A DNA stretch of 64,000 nt, from positions 59,176,567 to 59,240,566 of the forward strand of contig NC_068912.1 of NCBI RefSeq assembly GCF_023091745.1, in the 5' to 3' direction. Positions 1 through 10,929 of the stretch are shown one piece after another (position 1 is the stretch's first letter; each line of letters begins with the position of its first letter). The notes beneath the pieces were generated by a model that did no database searches, was not told the DNA's origin, and saw nothing but the letters and a program-made list of their open reading frames with translations. The position numbers and the translations under genes are program-made. The DNA is from Budorcas taxicolor (taxonomy: Eukaryota; Chordata; Mammalia; Artiodactyla; Bovidae).

Positions 1-742
1 CTTGCCTTTTCATAGATGCACATTTTTCATGGTTGCATAAGTGGATGTTTTAAAAACCAACATTCATCCTCAGCGATTGTAAAATCCCCCTAAAGACTTG
101 TTCTCTTGGCTCAACTCCAAGCAGTGGAATTTATTACCTTAAGCTAAGATTAACTGGACTGCATGGGGTTTATTCCTCCTTTGTTTTTCCTCCTCCCAGA
201 GATTTAGGGATCATAATTCCATTCCTGAAACCACCACCTCACACCTGGGGCCGTCACAAGATGAGCCCTCTCCTTCTTGCCCCTAGCATGCCCCAGGGAC
301 CAGAGCCTTTCAAGGGTCCCCCCTTGAAAGGCTAATCCCTCAGCAAAGGCAAGACAAATGGAGACAGCATTTCTCCAAGTTAAGATTCTCCCACCCTATA
401 CTCAGAGAAAAAAAATTAAGAACAAAAATGAAAGAAATGTGAACACTTGTATTTTCTTAGGGTATTTCTCTTTTAGAGTAAAGATAACACAACAGTCCAT
501 AGCCATTGTCTCTATCATCTTCCCCGGAGGGACCCAGAAGGATGGTGATTGCCCTTGTGTGCGGGATGCCAGGACTCATTCCCCTGCGAGGGGCGACCTG
601 GGGGCTGTGACATGCCCTACTCCTGCCACTTGCCTATTAGAGATCATCAAGTTATCCTTTTTGCCAGCCAATGAATAAAATCTGAAAGTAGAAAATGCAG
701 TTTGTAAGAAAGAGGAAAGAGGCAATCCAGTATCTGCTAAAG
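1..742. other. Unique sequence, no gene recognised
   Basis: No repeat or gene is recognised apart from the hairpin at 304-333. A 106-codon plus frame at 358-678 has no recognisable family, no coding-like composition and ends close to an AATAAA at about 675, so a 3' UTR piece is conceivable but unsupported. Confidence 0.4.
304..333. repeat. Perfect 13-bp inverted repeat with 4-base loop
   Basis: AGCCTTTCAAGGG (304-316) is followed by TCCC and then its exact reverse complement (321-333). The hairpin lies in non-repetitive sequence. Its function is unknown. Confidence 0.9.
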
Positions 743-952
743 CATGAAAGTGTGTTAGTCATTCAGTCTTGTCCAACTCGTTGCGACCCCATGGACTGTA
801 ACCCACCAGGCTCCTCTGTCCATGGAATTCTCCAGGCAAGAATATTGGAATGGGTTGGCATTTCCTTCTCAGGGGATCTTCCCAACCCAGGGATCGAACC
901 CAGGTCTCCTGCACTGCAGGCAGATTCTTTATCTGAGCCACCAGGGAAGCCA
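743..952 (-). mobile_element. Bov-tA SINE
   Basis: Reads on the minus strand as a tRNA-derived head (box-B-like GGTTCGATCCC) near 950 followed by the BovA body and the tail ending in the AGTCGGACACGACTGA-type motif near 745. Near full length. The plus-strand frames here are SINE translations. Confidence 0.93.
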
Positions 953-1749
953 CGGCTTCCTGCTAAATCCAGGTTTGTTTCCTGAGACTGTCCTGTCTCC
1001 TGCAGGCACACTCAGGTCCACAGTGAAGCAGCTTTGCTCCAGAGTTACTTTGCTGGAGACCCTATCAGAAAATGAGGTGTGTGCAGACCCTAGCACTGAG
1101 TTGAAAGAGAACAATGCAGGGGTGAGCCCAGGACAACTAGGTTTTCCAGGCTGAGAAGCAAAACTGAGCAACTCTCACTGAAAAGCTAACAGATCTTTGG
1201 CCGTTTTATACTGTACATTAAGACATGTAAAAACCATTCTTAGCTCTGTACTTTGTAGTACTTTTGTACCTCTCTGTACTTTTGTTTCCGCAAGGGTGCT
1301 GTCCAGAATTTGCTTAAATATGTCTAAGCCACAGGACACTCACTACCTCCCAAAGTCACCAAATCCATTCAGGAGCAGCTAAAATGGTGAGAACACATTT
1401 CTTTATACTGAGTTACAAATTATCTCCTACATCTTATCACTGAAGAATGACTTATAGAGCTGAGTTTAATCATTTTAAGAACTGATTTAAATTTCCAGAA
1501 ATGTTTTTCAGTGGAAACCATCTTCCATGACTTATTCCCCTGCCTAGCAGCCATACTGTAACCTTTTCTGTTGAGTTAGAGCTATTATGCAAATAAATGA
1601 TTGCCTGGCACTATCAGGCAAGAAACCCTGAGGAGCTGCAGGAGTTTGCAGAGCTCTTGGTCCTTATGCTAAATGTCCCACATGGCAGTACTCTGTGAAA
1701 TTTTCTTTTTTGAGTTTTTCATCCTGATCTCTTATTATTTACTATACTG
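953..1749. other. Unique sequence, nothing recognised
   Basis: No repeat family or exon-like structure was recognised. The frames at 929-1171 and 1197-1382 are short and resemble no known protein. Confidence 0.35.
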
Positions 1750-2313
1750 TAGACGGTGTCTGCAGCCATGAAATTAAAAGACGCTTGCTCTTTGGAAGAA
1801 AAGCTATGACAAAACTAGACAGCATATTAAAAAGCAGAGACATCACTTTGCCAACAAAGGTCCATCTAGTCAAAGCTATGCTTTTTCCACTAGTCATATA
1901 CAGATATGAGAGTTGGACCATAAAGAAGGCTGAGCACAGAAGAGTTGATGCTTTTGAACTGTAGTGTTGCAGAAGACTCTGGAGAGTCCTATGGACTGCA
2001 AGGAGATCAAACCAGTCAATCCTAAAGGAAATAAACTCTGAATATTCATTGGAAGGACTGATGCTGAAGCCGAAGCTCCAATACTTTGGCCACCTGATGC
2101 AAAGAGCTGACTCATTAGAAAAGACCTTGATGCTGGGAAAGATTGAAGGCAGGAGGAGAAGGGGATGACAGAAGATGAGATGGTTGGGTGGCATCACTGA
2201 TTCAATGGCATGAGTTTGAGCAAACTCCAGGAGATTGTGAAGGACAGGGCAGTCTGGTGTGCTGCAGACCATGAGGGTCTCAAAGAGTCAGACATGACAG
2301 AGCAATTAAACAA
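1750..2313 (+). mobile_element. BovB LINE (RTE), 5'-truncated 3' end
   Basis: Carries the last part of the BovB reverse-transcriptase ORF plus the tail ending in CATGACAGAGCAATTAAACA. The element is sense to the plus strand. Frames are broken by stops, for example TGA after GAAGGGGA near 2166, so it is dead. The 176-codon minus frame across it is an antisense artefact. Confidence 0.92.
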
Positions 2314-2479
2314 CACCCATGTCCTTTCTCACTGTTGTCTGCTGGGTACTGAAGCAGTTCACTTCCTCTTCTAATTAAAGGCTTCTAATCTTCCAGTGGA
2401 CTAAACATTAGCTCCCCAAGAAGGGAGAGACCCGAGGACCTCTGGGCCCTTGGTACTTGACTCAAGCACTTTAATCAGT

Positions 2480-2875
2480 GAATTTTTTTTAACTTTTTAC
2501 TGGAATAAAGCCAATTAACACTGTTGTGATAGCTTCAGGTGGACAACAAAGTGACTCAGCCATACATATACATGTATTTATTTTCCCCGCAACTCCCCTC
2601 CCATCCAGGCTGCCACATAATGTTGAGCAGAGTTCCCTTTGCTATACAACAGGTCCTTGTTGATTATCCATTTTCAGTGTAGCAGGGTGTACATGTCCAT
2701 CCCAAACTCCCAAACTATCCCTCCTCCTCTCACCTATCCCCCACTCCAAAACCATAAATTCATTCTCTAAAGGCTGTGAATCTGTTATGTAAATAAGTTC
2801 ATTCGTATCCTTTCTTTTTAGATTCTGCATACAAGGGATATCATATGATACTTGCTCTGTCTGACTCATCAGTGA
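2480..2875 (-). mobile_element. Ruminant L1 3' region, antisense
   Basis: Typical reverse-complement L1 3' sequence, with a T-run, an ACAACAAAGTGACTCAGCCA motif and CAGGTCCTTGTTGATTATCC. It is decayed and has no intact ORF. Confidence 0.75.
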
Positions 2876-2949
2876 AGTTTTTAAACCACTACCTTAAGTA
2901 CCTGGTAGACTTTTGAGTAAATGGAGAAAGTTTGCCCGAAGTCTTTATA

Positions 2950-3095
2950 ACCATTTGTATAGTTTACTGACTATAAATTCCTTGAGGGTGGTGACTTTCT
3001 TTCTCAACATTGTAGCCTTAGATCCTAGCCTAGCCCTTCCTGTACAGTAAGAGCTTAGTAAGTGTTTGTGAAAGACTAAAAGAATGAGTGGTTCA
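2950..3095 (+). mobile_element. L2 LINE 3' end fragment
   Basis: Matches the L2 3' terminal pattern: TTCCTTGAGGGTGGTGACTT, then CCTAGC..., then AAGAGCTTAGTAAGTGTTTG. An ancient, diverged copy. Confidence 0.6.
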
Positions 3096-3261
3096 AGGGG
3101 AGTGCTAGGCTGATTTGTTTCAAGCTATTTTAAGTGAAACATTTTTTATTAACAGTAAGATTGGGACTATTTATATAATAGGGTTTTGTAACCAACAGAA
3201 ATCAATCCTTAAGGATATAATTTGATATCAATAGACATAGTCCAAAACAACAACAATAACA

Positions 3262-3690
3262 GCCTAGTGATTTACATGTGGGGCAGGGGGAGTTTAAGAG
3301 GTACAAATTATTCATTGATATAAAACAAGCAGCAACAAGGATATACTGTACAGCACAGGGAATAAATACCCTGGTGACTCAGTGGTAAAGAATCTGCCTC
3401 CAATGCAGGAAGCGCGGGTTCAATCCCTGGGTCGGGAAGAGCCCCTGGAGAAGGATACGGCAACCCACTCCAGCATTCTTGCCTGGGAAATCCCATGAAC
3501 AGAGGACCCTGGCAGGCTACGGTCCATGGGGTCACAAAGAACGGGACATGACCTAGCAACTAAACAACAATACAGGGAATACAGCCAATACTTTATGATA
3601 ACTTTAAATGGAGTAAAATTATTAAAATATTGAATCACTATGTTGTACACCTGAAACCAATACTGTAAATCAACTATACATCAATTAAAA
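3262..3690 (+). mobile_element. L1 3' UTR, sense, interrupted by a SINE
   Basis: Shows the L1 3' motifs GGATATACTGTACAGCACAG, AATATTGAATCACTATGTTG and ACACCTGAAACCAATA, ending in an A-rich tail near 3690. A Bov-tA splits it at 3365-3571. Confidence 0.75.
3355..3581 (+). mobile_element. Bov-tA SINE with target-site duplication
   Basis: The element body is 3365-3571. The 10-base duplication ACAGGGAATA is present at 3355-3364 and 3572-3581, so insertion into the older L1 3' end is directly visible. tRNA-like head, BovA body and tail are complete. Confidence 0.95.
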
Positions 3691-5115
3691 AAAACAGATG
3701 GCCAACCTCTCGTACGTTGTTCCCACAGATCTGACACTGACTGTCATTAAACATGGGTCTGTGGGGCTTATGTAAATGTGAGCAGCTGTGTTGGTCCTGC
3801 TGCTAGACTAAGTCCAGGGTTCTTGGCTTAACTGTGAGGAAATGGGCTCTGTTTGTAGTTCCGGATGCTGAGAGGTAACTGTGAGCTTTAACTAATTACA
3901 CTTCGCATCACCCCCAGGAGGTAGGTAATGATTCTAGACGTGCTTGGCTGAAGTAACTCAGACTGTCTTAATAATCACTTAATAGAATCTTATCATGAAA
4001 AGCAAATTGCATTAAATGGGCAAATAAGGTTGACTGTGAGAAGCAGAGTTAGGAAATAAAATGCTATGGGGGGTTTTATATGGGAAAAATCCAATTAACA
4101 CCTTTTTAAAAGAGTTGGCCCATGGCTTTTTCATATCCCTCTTAGTGCCTATCACAGGGTTATGCCCTGAATAAATACTTTCTCTCAATCGACGTGAAAG
4201 AAATTATAGGTAAACATAAAGAATGTGAAAGGATGCATGGGGGAGGGGAAGAAGACAGACGTAGTAGCCATCTGATATCACAATTCCACTTAGAAATGAA
4301 ATGCCAAATGATCTGATTGCGGAGCTACCATGACCAGCTTTACAACAATGACACATTAAAAAATTCTTCAGTTGAAGTATAGTTGATTTACAATATCATG
4401 TAACGTTCAGGCATACAGCACAATGATTCAGCTATATATATATATTATTTTCCAGATTATTTTTGCTTATTGGTTATTATGTAATACTGAGTACAGTCTC
4501 CCCCCCCTTTTTTTAAACATAGGTTAAAGACACCTTTTTTCTTATTTTACTCATAAGGAAATTTGCTTTAATTGTGCAAAACGTCAACCAAACAGATTGT
4601 GTGTGGTAGATGTGCCCTTCATTTATCCAAATCTAGGGAATCCTAGTGTTGAAAGAACCAAGCCTGATGTTAAGCTGGCAAGATGACAAATTTGGTGGAA
4701 TGAGAACTTAAGTGGGTCAGTATAAACACCCTGGGTGGGGTGGCTGGAATTTTATATCACAGACACAAAGATAAAGAGATTCCATGGAAGTCACTGGGAG
4801 AGTCTTGTGACTCTGATGGTAAAGAATGAGGTGGATTTCACTCAGACAAAATGATTCTGGGAAGCATGGTGGTCAGTATCAGAGCTGGGCTTTTAGAAAA
4901 AACGAGGAAGTGAGAGAATCAGGAGGCATGGACAGAATTCAGACTATGTCCAGGATGAAACTGACACACAGTCAAGGAGCAGGGGCATGGTTTGCAGGGA
5001 GGTCAGCATGAAGTCAGGAGGGTTGGGGAGTGGGATTCTGGGGGCAACCAAAGCAGTACCAGCCCAAGGAGGCTTTGCATGAGACCAAATTAAAACAAAA
5101 ATGACTGTACTTGGG
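3691..5115. other. Mostly unique sequence with a short antisense L1 piece
   Basis: About 4359-4500 resembles antisense L1 3' sequence (TTCAGTTGAAGTATAGTTGA). The rest is unassigned. No exon or promoter is recognised. Confidence 0.35.
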
Positions 5116-5415
5116 AGGATTTCCCTGGTGGTCCAGTGGTTAAGAATATGCTCGCAATGCAGGGGACACGGCTCTATCCCTGCTCCAAGAAGATTTCACA
5201 GGCCGAGGAGGGACTAGGCTCATGCACCACAATAATAAACTTGCACTCTAGTGCTCACGAGCCACAAGTACGGAGCCCTAGAGCCCACAACTAGAGTAGC
5301 CACTGGAATGAGAAGTCTAAGCGCTGCAACTAGAGTTGCTGCCCCCGCCTCACCCCCAACTAAAGAAAGCCAGAGCACAGCAGGGAAGACCCAGCACACC
5401 CAAAATAAATAAGCA
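5116..5415 (+). mobile_element. CHR-type tRNA-derived SINE
   Basis: Begins with a GATTTCCCTGGTGGTCCAGT tRNA-like head, has a GGGACACGGCTCTATCCCTG box-B-like segment, a repeated 'gcaactagag' body and an AAATAAATAAGCAGATAAGT tail. This is the cetartiodactyl CHR SINE architecture, diverged from consensus. Confidence 0.82.
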
Positions 5416-5514
5416 GATAAGTAAGCAAGTAAATTAAAAACAAATCAATAAAGTTTTAAAATCCACTTAAAAAATAAGATTGTACTCTGGAAACAGCATA
5501 ACAGGATCATGGAG

Positions 5515-5593
5515 TCTGAAAGGTGAATGGTTCACCTCTGTTGTGTACACACACACACACACACACACAAAAGGTGAATGGTTCACCTCTGTT

Positions 5594-5642
<49 letters not shown>
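5515..5642. repeat. Duplicated unit with two CA microsatellites
   Basis: A roughly 30-base unit (AAGGTGAATGGTTCACCTCT...) followed by (CA)n occurs twice in tandem, at about 5519-5568 and 5570-5642. The second CA tract is about twice as long. The frames across it (TH or VC repeats) are not coding. Confidence 0.92.
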
Positions 5643-5644
<2 letters not shown>

Positions 5645-6049
5645 GGGAAACTAGATACCAAACTGCTCCTAGAGAGAGAGTTGAGGAGAAAGGGGGTAAG
5701 AAAGATGAGAGAACGTTTTATTTTTTCTCTGTACTGTTTCTCTACTTGATTTTCTTCCCTGTAATAAGGGACATGCTTATTCATGTTTTACCTGAAACAT
5801 GTAAAATAACTACCACATATTTACCGTTTTAAAAAATTAAATGGGAGAGGGTGGAAGCATGTACTACTTCCCAGAAACGGTACAGGCTTGGGTGGGGGTG
5901 GGGGCGGCTTTGGTCTTCGCCAGGAGAAATTGCTTCCCTTCATATTTGAAGAACAACATGGACCTCAAGGCTGTGTAATAACGTTTAAGAAGGTGCTGGG
6001 ATCTATTTTTCTCACAACGCAAATAAATTTTACCTTCACCTTCTTCCCG

Positions 6050-6640
6050 GGAGCTCTGGCAGCTCCGTAAGTCTTAGCAACCTTTGCGTAACCACGCTTT
6101 GCCTGTATTTCCTTGACGCTTCCATGTGGCCGTGCAGACCTGCACTGCGCATCCTCCCTGCAACATCCCGCGTTCCAGGGCCCGAGAAGGAGGCGGGGCG
6201 CTGCCATTACCGCCTAACGCCTGTTCCACTCTTACGTCTCCTCTCCGCGCTAGACAGACCTCCGGAGGGCATGTTAGCGTCATTCTAATTGAGCGCGGAA
6301 CATTGGTCTCCTAGCTGGGAGGGGCGGTTAATGAGAGAAAACAGGCAAGCGCGATAGGCAATCAGGGTCACGCTTCTCACACCCAGGGCCTGCAGCAACG
6401 GAGACGAGGGGCAGGGATGAAGAGACGAGGCCGGCTTTTCCAGCATCGCCTTAAGACGCGAGCTGCCTGCTGCAGCTTCAAGGCCAACACGGGGTCTGTC
6501 CTCAGCGGCTCAGCAGTGATACCCTAATGGGTTTTAAAACCTTGTAAGGGGTGCTCGGATAGGAATCACCGAAGCTTCCAGAATGCAGTTCTGCCTCTCA
6601 GCAGCGCAGATTCCTGCGGACTCCTCGGGGAATTTTAATA
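6050..6640. promoter_or_regulatory. CpG island, probable promoter
   Basis: By hand count this stretch holds roughly 35 CpGs in about 590 bases, against near absence in the flanking repeats, with moderately high GC. It contains an ATTGG (inverted CCAAT) at about 6303, a GC box (GGGGCGG) at about 6321 and several GCGC/CGCG sites. On the minus strand, strong donor-like sites (AAG|GTGAAG and AAG|GTAAAA) lie near 6035-6046. On the plus strand, a weaker CC|GTAAGT occurs near 6066. Transcription direction is therefore unresolved. No coding first exon is recognised: the open frames (69-80 codons) resemble no family known to me. Confidence 0.65.
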
Positions 6641-6791
6641 ACATGTCATTAAACAAATCAGAAGGTGAAGCAAATTAAATACGGTAAAGCAAAGCAAAGC
6701 TTGAAAAAACAAAGTAACAGCAAGCAAACATTTTCAAAGAGTGCAGATTTTAAAATGTAGGGTTTCCACAAGATTATCAATAAACGGGAAA

Positions 6792-6805
6792 GTTACCATA
6801 GCAAC
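6792..6805. promoter_or_regulatory. Perfect RFX X-box motif
   Basis: GTTACC-AT-AGCAAC matches the RFX consensus GTNRCC(N0-3)RGYAAC at every position. It lies about 150 bases to the right of the 6-kb CpG island and just before moderately CpG-containing sequence (6830-7140). Confidence 0.55.
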
Positions 6806-7258
6806 ACCCAAAGCCGGCCTAGCTCGCTGGCCTCCGCATGTCAATTGTCCCGCTCTGTGGAGGAGCAGAGGTGGAGGGAATTTGAGGGTAGTTTTTGGAC
6901 TTTTTTAATAGGGGAAAGAAAAAAAAAAAAGGAAGGAAGAAGCTTTATGGATTGTGATTCACCTTTAAATTCCAGGAACAGCCCCGTAATGCGAAGATTT
7001 CTGAAGAGAAGCAGATGCCTTGAGAAATGGTGGCTGATCGCTTGGTGGCGCTGTTGCTCCACTGCTGCGTTCTGCAGAGGCTTTTCCCTCTCTGGTGGAA
7101 TGCGTCCTCCCTTTGCAAGCCCGTCGGTGCTCTTTGAGCCGCTCTAACATTCAAAAAACATATTTATTCAGAAAGTATATTAAGTATCTACCGTGTGCTG
7201 AAAGCCATGTGGGACTCTGCGGATAGGCTGGTTAACACTTGTGGAGCTCACAGCCTAA

Positions 7259-7266
7259 CAAAAGAA

Positions 7267-7297
<31 letters not shown>

Positions 7298-7506
7298 CGT
7301 GCTCAGTCACTTCAGTCGCGTCCAACTCTTTGTGACCCTGTGGACTTTAGCCTGCCAGGCTCCACTGTCCTACTGGAGTAGGTTGCCATTTCCTTCTCCA
7401 GGGTATCTTCCAGAGCCTGGGATTGAACACACATCTTTTATGTGTCATGCATTGACAGGGGGATTCATTACCGCTAGCACCACCTGGGAAGCCCATCAAA
7501 AGAAGT
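7259..7506 (-). mobile_element. Bov-tA SINE with TG tract and target-site duplication
   Basis: CAAAAGAAGT flanks the element at 7259-7268 and 7497-7506. The minus-strand SINE has its head near 7495 and its tail, expanded to (TG)n/(TGCG)n, at 7267-7300. The microsatellite therefore grew from the SINE tail. Confidence 0.95.
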
Positions 7507-7611
7507 AATCAAGTGAAATAATGACACATTGTGATTAGGTCTGTGAAGAGAAAAAATGGGCACCTGTGATAGAAATAATGGTGGGCAACTGTCCTTATAC
7601 AAGGTGGTCAG

Positions 7612-7838
7612 AGGGACTTCCGTGGTGGTCCAATGGTGGAGAATCAGCCTTGCAGTGCAAGGTTGGGGGTTTTGATCCCTGGTCAGGGATCTAAGATCCC
7701 ACATGGTGCAGAGCTACTGAGCCTGTGCGCTCTGGAGCCCATGCGCTCTGGAACCCATGTGTCACAATTAGAGAGTCTGTGATCCCACATGACATGAGGT
7801 AACTAAGGCCCAAAGCAGCCAAGAAAATAAAAAATATG
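7612..7838 (+). mobile_element. CHR-type tRNA-derived SINE
   Basis: Starts GGACTTCCGTGGTGGTCCAA, contains TTTTGATCCCTGGTCAGGGA and ends in an AAAATAAAAAATAT tail. A possible short duplication (TGGTCAG) flanks it. The GCGCTCTGGA segment is repeated twice inside the body. Confidence 0.85.
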
Positions 7839-7839
7839 G

Positions 7840-8648
7840 TCAGGGAAAACCTTTCTGATGAGGTTTTAGGCTGCACACCCCACCCCTAATCCCACCAAGG
7901 GGTGGAGCTGTGTGCCAGACAGAGGCACAGTAAAGGGCCCCACTGGTTGGAACACAAGGAAAAGAAGAGCGTGAAGAGGTCAGACCAGGCGGAGACGCTT
8001 CGTTGTGGGAAGACCTGAGTTCACATTTTCTTCTTAGAGCAAAGGGAAGGCTTTGAAGAGTTTCAGCAGTAAAGTGAGATTATTCCACTTAAATAGTCTG
8101 CTTTTCACACTGCATTGTAATTTCTGTTTTATCTTTACTTTAGATATATATAAACACTTTGAAAAACCGTATTCAGTGTTATAATCATTTTACATTTTCA
8201 CACAGCTATGATTTTCATAATACAAACTATAGGTATATAAAACTTAAAATCTCTGCTGGTGGGGCAGAGTTTAAGAAGTTTGAGAGAAGTAAACAAAATC
8301 TGTGCTGAGAGTCAGCAAACTGTCTTAGCTGTCCCTTCCTGCCCCTTCTCTTCCTTTGTTGTCATTACTCTCTACACTGTCTTCTGACCACAAGACTCTG
8401 GGATTCAGAGGCAGGGACTGTTTTACCCATCTTAGTAACCATAATGATTAATACAAGAACATGGTAGAATCTCAGTAAGTGTTGGACAGAGTGATGGATG
8501 GATGGACGGAAAGGCAGAGGATAAGAGATGTGTAAACACCAATGCGGAATAAGTGAGTCTTTACAGAATTTAGTGACATTTTGCCGAAGATAAGTCATTT
8601 TCAACTTACAAGTGTAAGGCAGATCATTTCTCTGGCCTGCTTGTGTGT
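7840..8648. other. Unique sequence, nothing recognised
   Basis: No repeat, exon or regulatory element is confidently recognised. A short degenerate GATG/GACG tandem lies near 8490-8510. Confidence 0.3.
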
Positions 8649-8930
8649 ATGCCAGATATTAATTGAGCACCTATTGTGTGCAAGGCATGGTGCTAGATCT
8701 GGGACACAAAAGAAGTAAGACATCATAATAGTCCTCAAGCAACTTACAGTGAGTAAAGGAGGTAAGGTCAAAGCACAATCAATACACAGTTTTGAAAGTG
8801 TTATGTACACAGGTGAAGTGTAAATTAGGGGCTGCAGATGTTAAGAAGACAAAGAAGACTTTGAACTGTAGGCGTTAAAGGGAAGTTTCATGAAAGTGAC
8901 ATTTGAGTTTCATCTCAAAGGATGAGAGGT
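8649..8930 (-). mobile_element. L2 LINE fragment, antisense
   Basis: TTGAGCACCTATTGTGTGCA then GCATGGTGCTAGATCTGGGA is the reverse complement of the L2 3' terminus. Farther right, GTGACATTTGAGTTTCATCT continues the antisense L2 pattern. Heavily diverged. Confidence 0.6.
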
Positions 8931-9365
8931 TTCCTTCTGGGGTGACAGCTCTGTGAGCCTGTGCCAAGATCTAGGAGAGCTGGCTTGTTCCTGACCATGC
9001 TGTGCTAGCCCCGGAAGGATGCAAAGCCTTCCAGCATCCCTACTCTTCCCAGAGCCCAGGGTGCTGTCGCCCAAGTGGATCCAGACAGCACACCTTTCCA
9101 GACCATGAGCTATAGGTCACTACTGATGAGTGTGCTCTGGAAGGTGGATGTTCTGGATCACAACCTTTCCAAACCTTCCAAGCAGTGTCTGTGACTTCCT
9201 GGTAGTCTTTGGTTTGGGCAGTCTTTGTGTTTATACTGTGTATTTTCCAGCAGCAGATCACAGTCCGTTAGTGTGTCAGGTAATCAATATGGTGAATGTG
9301 ACCAGCATTTTGAAAGATGTAAGAGCTTAGAATGGAAACTATTAAAAGGCATTGCATAGCAAGGA
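8931..9365. other. Unique sequence, nothing recognised
   Basis: No family or exon is recognised. Short frames on both strands lack any known domain. Confidence 0.3.
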
Positions 9366-9572
9366 AAGTATCCCAGGTGGCTCAGTGGTAAGGACTCTGC
9401 CTACCAATGCAGGAGACTCAAGAGACATAGGTTCAATCCCGGGGTCAGGAAGATCCCACGGAGTAAGAATACTGGTACCCCACTCCAGTATTCTTGCCTG
9501 GAAAATTCCATGGGCAGAGGAGCCTGAGAGGCTACAGTTCACGGGGCAGAAAAGAGTCAGACACAACTGAAT
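9366..9572 (+). mobile_element. Bov-tA SINE
   Basis: Complete sense copy: head CCCAGGTGGCTCAGTGGTAA, an internal extra GAGACTCAAGAGACATAGG segment, the BovA body and a tail ending AGTCAGACACAACTGAAT. Confidence 0.93.
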
Positions 9573-9699
9573 CCTTCATTTTGTGAAAACTTTTTTCAGT
9601 TAAACGTAATGTGTGCATGGTGGCCATCCCTCCAGGTGATCCCTTTCTTAGACTCTAGGGGACAAACTTCCTCGAAAGAGTATTGATACTCTATTTGCA

Positions 9700-10016
9700 T
9701 GAAAGCGAAAGTGAAAGCTGCTCAGTCATGTCTGACTCTTTGTGACCCCATGGACTATACAGTCCATGTATTTCTCCAGGCCAGAATACTGGAGTGGGTA
9801 GCCTTTCCCTTCTCCAGGGATCTTCCCAACCCAGGAATTGAACCCAGGTCTCTCGCATTGAAGGCAGATTTTTTACCAGCTGAGCCACAAGGGAAGCCCA
9901 AGAATACTGGAATGGGTAGTCTATCCATTCTCCAGTGGATCTTCCCAACCCAGGAATTGGACTGGGGTATCCTGCATTGTAGGTGGATTCTTTACCAACT
10001 GAGCTATCAGGGAGTG
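9700..10016 (-). mobile_element. Bov-tA SINE with duplicated head segment
   Basis: Minus-strand SINE about 100 bases longer than a normal Bov-tA. The stretch from 'agaatactgga(g/a)tgggta' through the tRNA-like head occurs twice, at about 9786-9898 and 9901-10016, giving two head-like ends on one tail. A tandem head or a partial second insertion would both fit. Confidence 0.85.
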
Positions 10017-10929
10017 AAGATTCCATCTTTCACAGAACCAGGAGAGAGCCTCTGATGTATACTTAAATCTCTCCAGGGGCTCACAAATATGTAAATTCAT
10101 GCCATAATTTAGTGGAATCAGAAAGCACTTCTATGCTAGCATAAACATTTTTTGAAAACAAGAATCTTTTTTTGGAGCTCCACTAAAATGTTCTCAATTC
10201 TGCATCTCATGTGTGTGAGCACGCAACTTCCCATGACTGGCCAGAGAAACTCTGTGTCAGCACTCTGAACACCGTGCCTCACTGGGCAGGAAAACACAAG
10301 TCAAAGGACTACAAAATGTTCAAGGCAGGGAGTCAACCAAAGCCTCACAAAGCCCTGGAGCCTCTTAACACACCTCCATTTTGTCAGAATTGTTTGCAAA
10401 TCTGTGATTTCTGCCAACAGGAGATTTTAGTCGGTTTCCATAAACTACTGTTTTCTACTTCTTTAATGTTTCACAGAAGCCTTCAAACACAAGTTGTGAA
10501 ACCACGGAAGCACAGCTAAACTTGGGTAGAAGCAAGTAATGCACAGCATGTCATTAGTTGTTTAATTCTCTGATGCAGTGTCCAGTTGCCAGGGCTCAGT
10601 AAGAGCAAAGCATTCTCATGCCTGCGTGAGAGACAGGCATGGACACTGCCATCAGTGACCTCAAGACACGCTGAGAATGCAGCAGGTCAGTGTGACACTT
10701 TTCCTTCTCAGGCTGTAATTATGGAGAATAATACATTGGGAACAAAGAATAAACCATATCCCTTCCTAAACCAATGAGGGCATTTGAATGATAGGGTACA
10801 CTCTTCACTACACTCAGCAGTGCAGGTAATACCACGTGGTTGCCCCTCCTTTATATAAGATCCAAACCAACCTCAAGAGTTAACAAGCAAAAGAACATCA
10901 TATGAAGTGTATATTGTATATAAGTATCA
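10017..10929. other. Unique sequence, no gene recognised
   Basis: A 102-codon plus frame (10211-10519) and a 63-codon frame (10586-10777) are present, but neither shows a domain, signal sequence or splice context. I regard both as chance frames. Confidence 0.35.

Noticed and set aside
743..952. Possible tRNA gene from box-A/box-B-like sequence
   Set aside because: It is the tRNA-derived head of a Bov-tA SINE, as are all similar matches in the window. No cloverleaf tRNA was found.
5467..5784. Frames encoding VC or TH repeats
   Set aside because: Translation of the CA microsatellite.
10211..10519. 102-codon plus frame as a small secreted protein gene
   Set aside because: No signal peptide, known motif or supporting promoter is visible.
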